From CAZVEV01 sp964625865 (lineage in GTDB: Bacteria; Planctomycetota; Phycisphaerae; SM23-33): 21,810 nt of DNA. The translations under genes and the position numbers were made by a program. The notes below the pieces were generated by a model. The model ran no database searches, had not been told where the DNA came from, and was given only the letters and a program-made list of their open reading frames with translations. Location: contig CAZVEV010000074.1 in the NCBI GenBank assembly GCA_964625865.1, forward strand, positions 1-21,810, in the 5' to 3' direction. This document shows, piece after piece, positions 21,490-21,810 of the stretch (the first letter of the stretch is position 1; every line of letters starts with the position of its first letter).

Positions 21490-21563
21490 GGCTGCGCCGC
21501 AGCCCACGGCACCGGGCCTGCGGGAGCACGGCCCTCCGCTGCGCGTAGGACCGTGGCACCGGG

Positions 21564-21810
21564 CTAGAGCAATCGCTTGTACGCTCCGGGCAGGGGTGCG
21601 TCGGGGTTGCAGTGGGGGCAGATCGCAGCGGTCTGCTCGGGGGGCAGGGGTTGGGGGGCGTCGGGCGGGATCTCGCCGGCCAGGGCGCTCATCAGGCAGC
21701 CGCAGCGCGGGCGGGAGAAGTGGGCGCCCATCCGCGACCAGATGTCGGCCAGCGGTTCGTCCAGGACACTGCCGAAGCTCAGCGGCGTCAGGTCGCACGG
21801 GCAGACCTCG
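21564..21810 (-). CDS. C-terminal end of a radical SAM/SPASM protein (partial)
   Basis: The gene enters from the right edge and ends at TAG (21566-21564). The 81 visible residues begin EVCPCDLTPLSFGSVLDEPLADIWSRMG and include CPC, RCGCL and CPHC. That is the SPASM or auxiliary iron-sulfur end of radical SAM proteins, where a V-x-P-C-D, PLSFG-N/S-V, EPL-x-x-IW pattern is typical. The start and the radical SAM core lie outside the window. It is convergent with the prenyltransferase gene, separated by the repeat-rich gap. Codon use and GC content match the neighbours. Confidence 0.75.
   Translation of the reverse strand, partial: EVCPCDLTPLSFGSVLDEPLADIWSRMGAHFSRPRCGCLMSALAGEIPPDAPQPLPPEQTAAICPHCNPDAPLPGAYKRLL

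Noticed and set aside
1..21810. CRISPR array, tRNA or rRNA genes, phage genes
   Set aside because: No regularly spaced repeats, no tRNA-like clover sequence in the gaps examined, and no integrase or structural phage gene were found.

Overview
The window is about 21.8 kb of high-GC bacterial DNA, probably from a metagenome assembly because it contains a run of exactly 100 N (7694-7793). The gene content suggests a planctomycete-like organism: a Tat-exported Gfo/Idh/MocA oxidoreductase, a GH130 glycoside phosphorylase or hydrolase, an FHA-GAF histidine kinase with no partner regulator, a secreted repeat-rich protein, and many short palindromic repeats between (and once inside) genes. This assignment is inference from gene style; no rRNA gene is present to test it.

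Layout. Positions 105-1478 (-) encode the exported oxidoreductase. A plus-strand block follows: an EF-G-like GTPase (1836-3875), ribosomal protein L28 (3928-4188) and a two-helix protein with the topology of a polysaccharide chain-length regulator (4267-5877). From about 5983 a promoter leads into a tight five-gene plus-strand cluster: an RpiB/LacAB-like isomerase lacking key histidines, a radical SAM protein apparently fused to an ArsM-like methyltransferase with a Cys-rich tail, a membrane protein of unknown function, a malate/lactate dehydrogenase-like enzyme and an IlvH-like ACT protein (6088-12134). No described pathway that I recognise combines these five. Two minus-strand genes follow: a secreted protein (12169-13605) and GH130 (13749-14825).

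The 14826-15644 region has no conventional gene but is rich in signals. It holds divergent sigma70-type promoters. The minus-strand promoter feeds a ~270-nt transcript that contains stable tetraloop hairpins and an 11-nt perfect anti-16S Shine-Dalgarno followed by a 10-codon ORF, and that ends at a perfect 11-bp terminator with U8. The plus-strand promoter feeds a 200-nt leader with pseudoknot-like pairing ahead of the FHA-GAF kinase (15645-17276). I regard this as the best candidate for something undescribed.

The right part carries ispG (17518-18615, -) and recR (18853-19455, +). Both have TACAAT exactly 6 nt before ATG, which suggests leaderless mRNAs. After recR come a SAM methyltransferase whose gene is interrupted in frame by a ~200-bp palindromic repeat, an overlapping UbiA-family prenyltransferase (20557-21393), and the C-terminal end of a radical SAM/SPASM protein running off the right edge (21564-21810, -).

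At least four repeat types are visible. One is a REP-like family in which a conserved CGTTTAGCG is followed by a hairpin whose stem differs between copies but keeps pairing.
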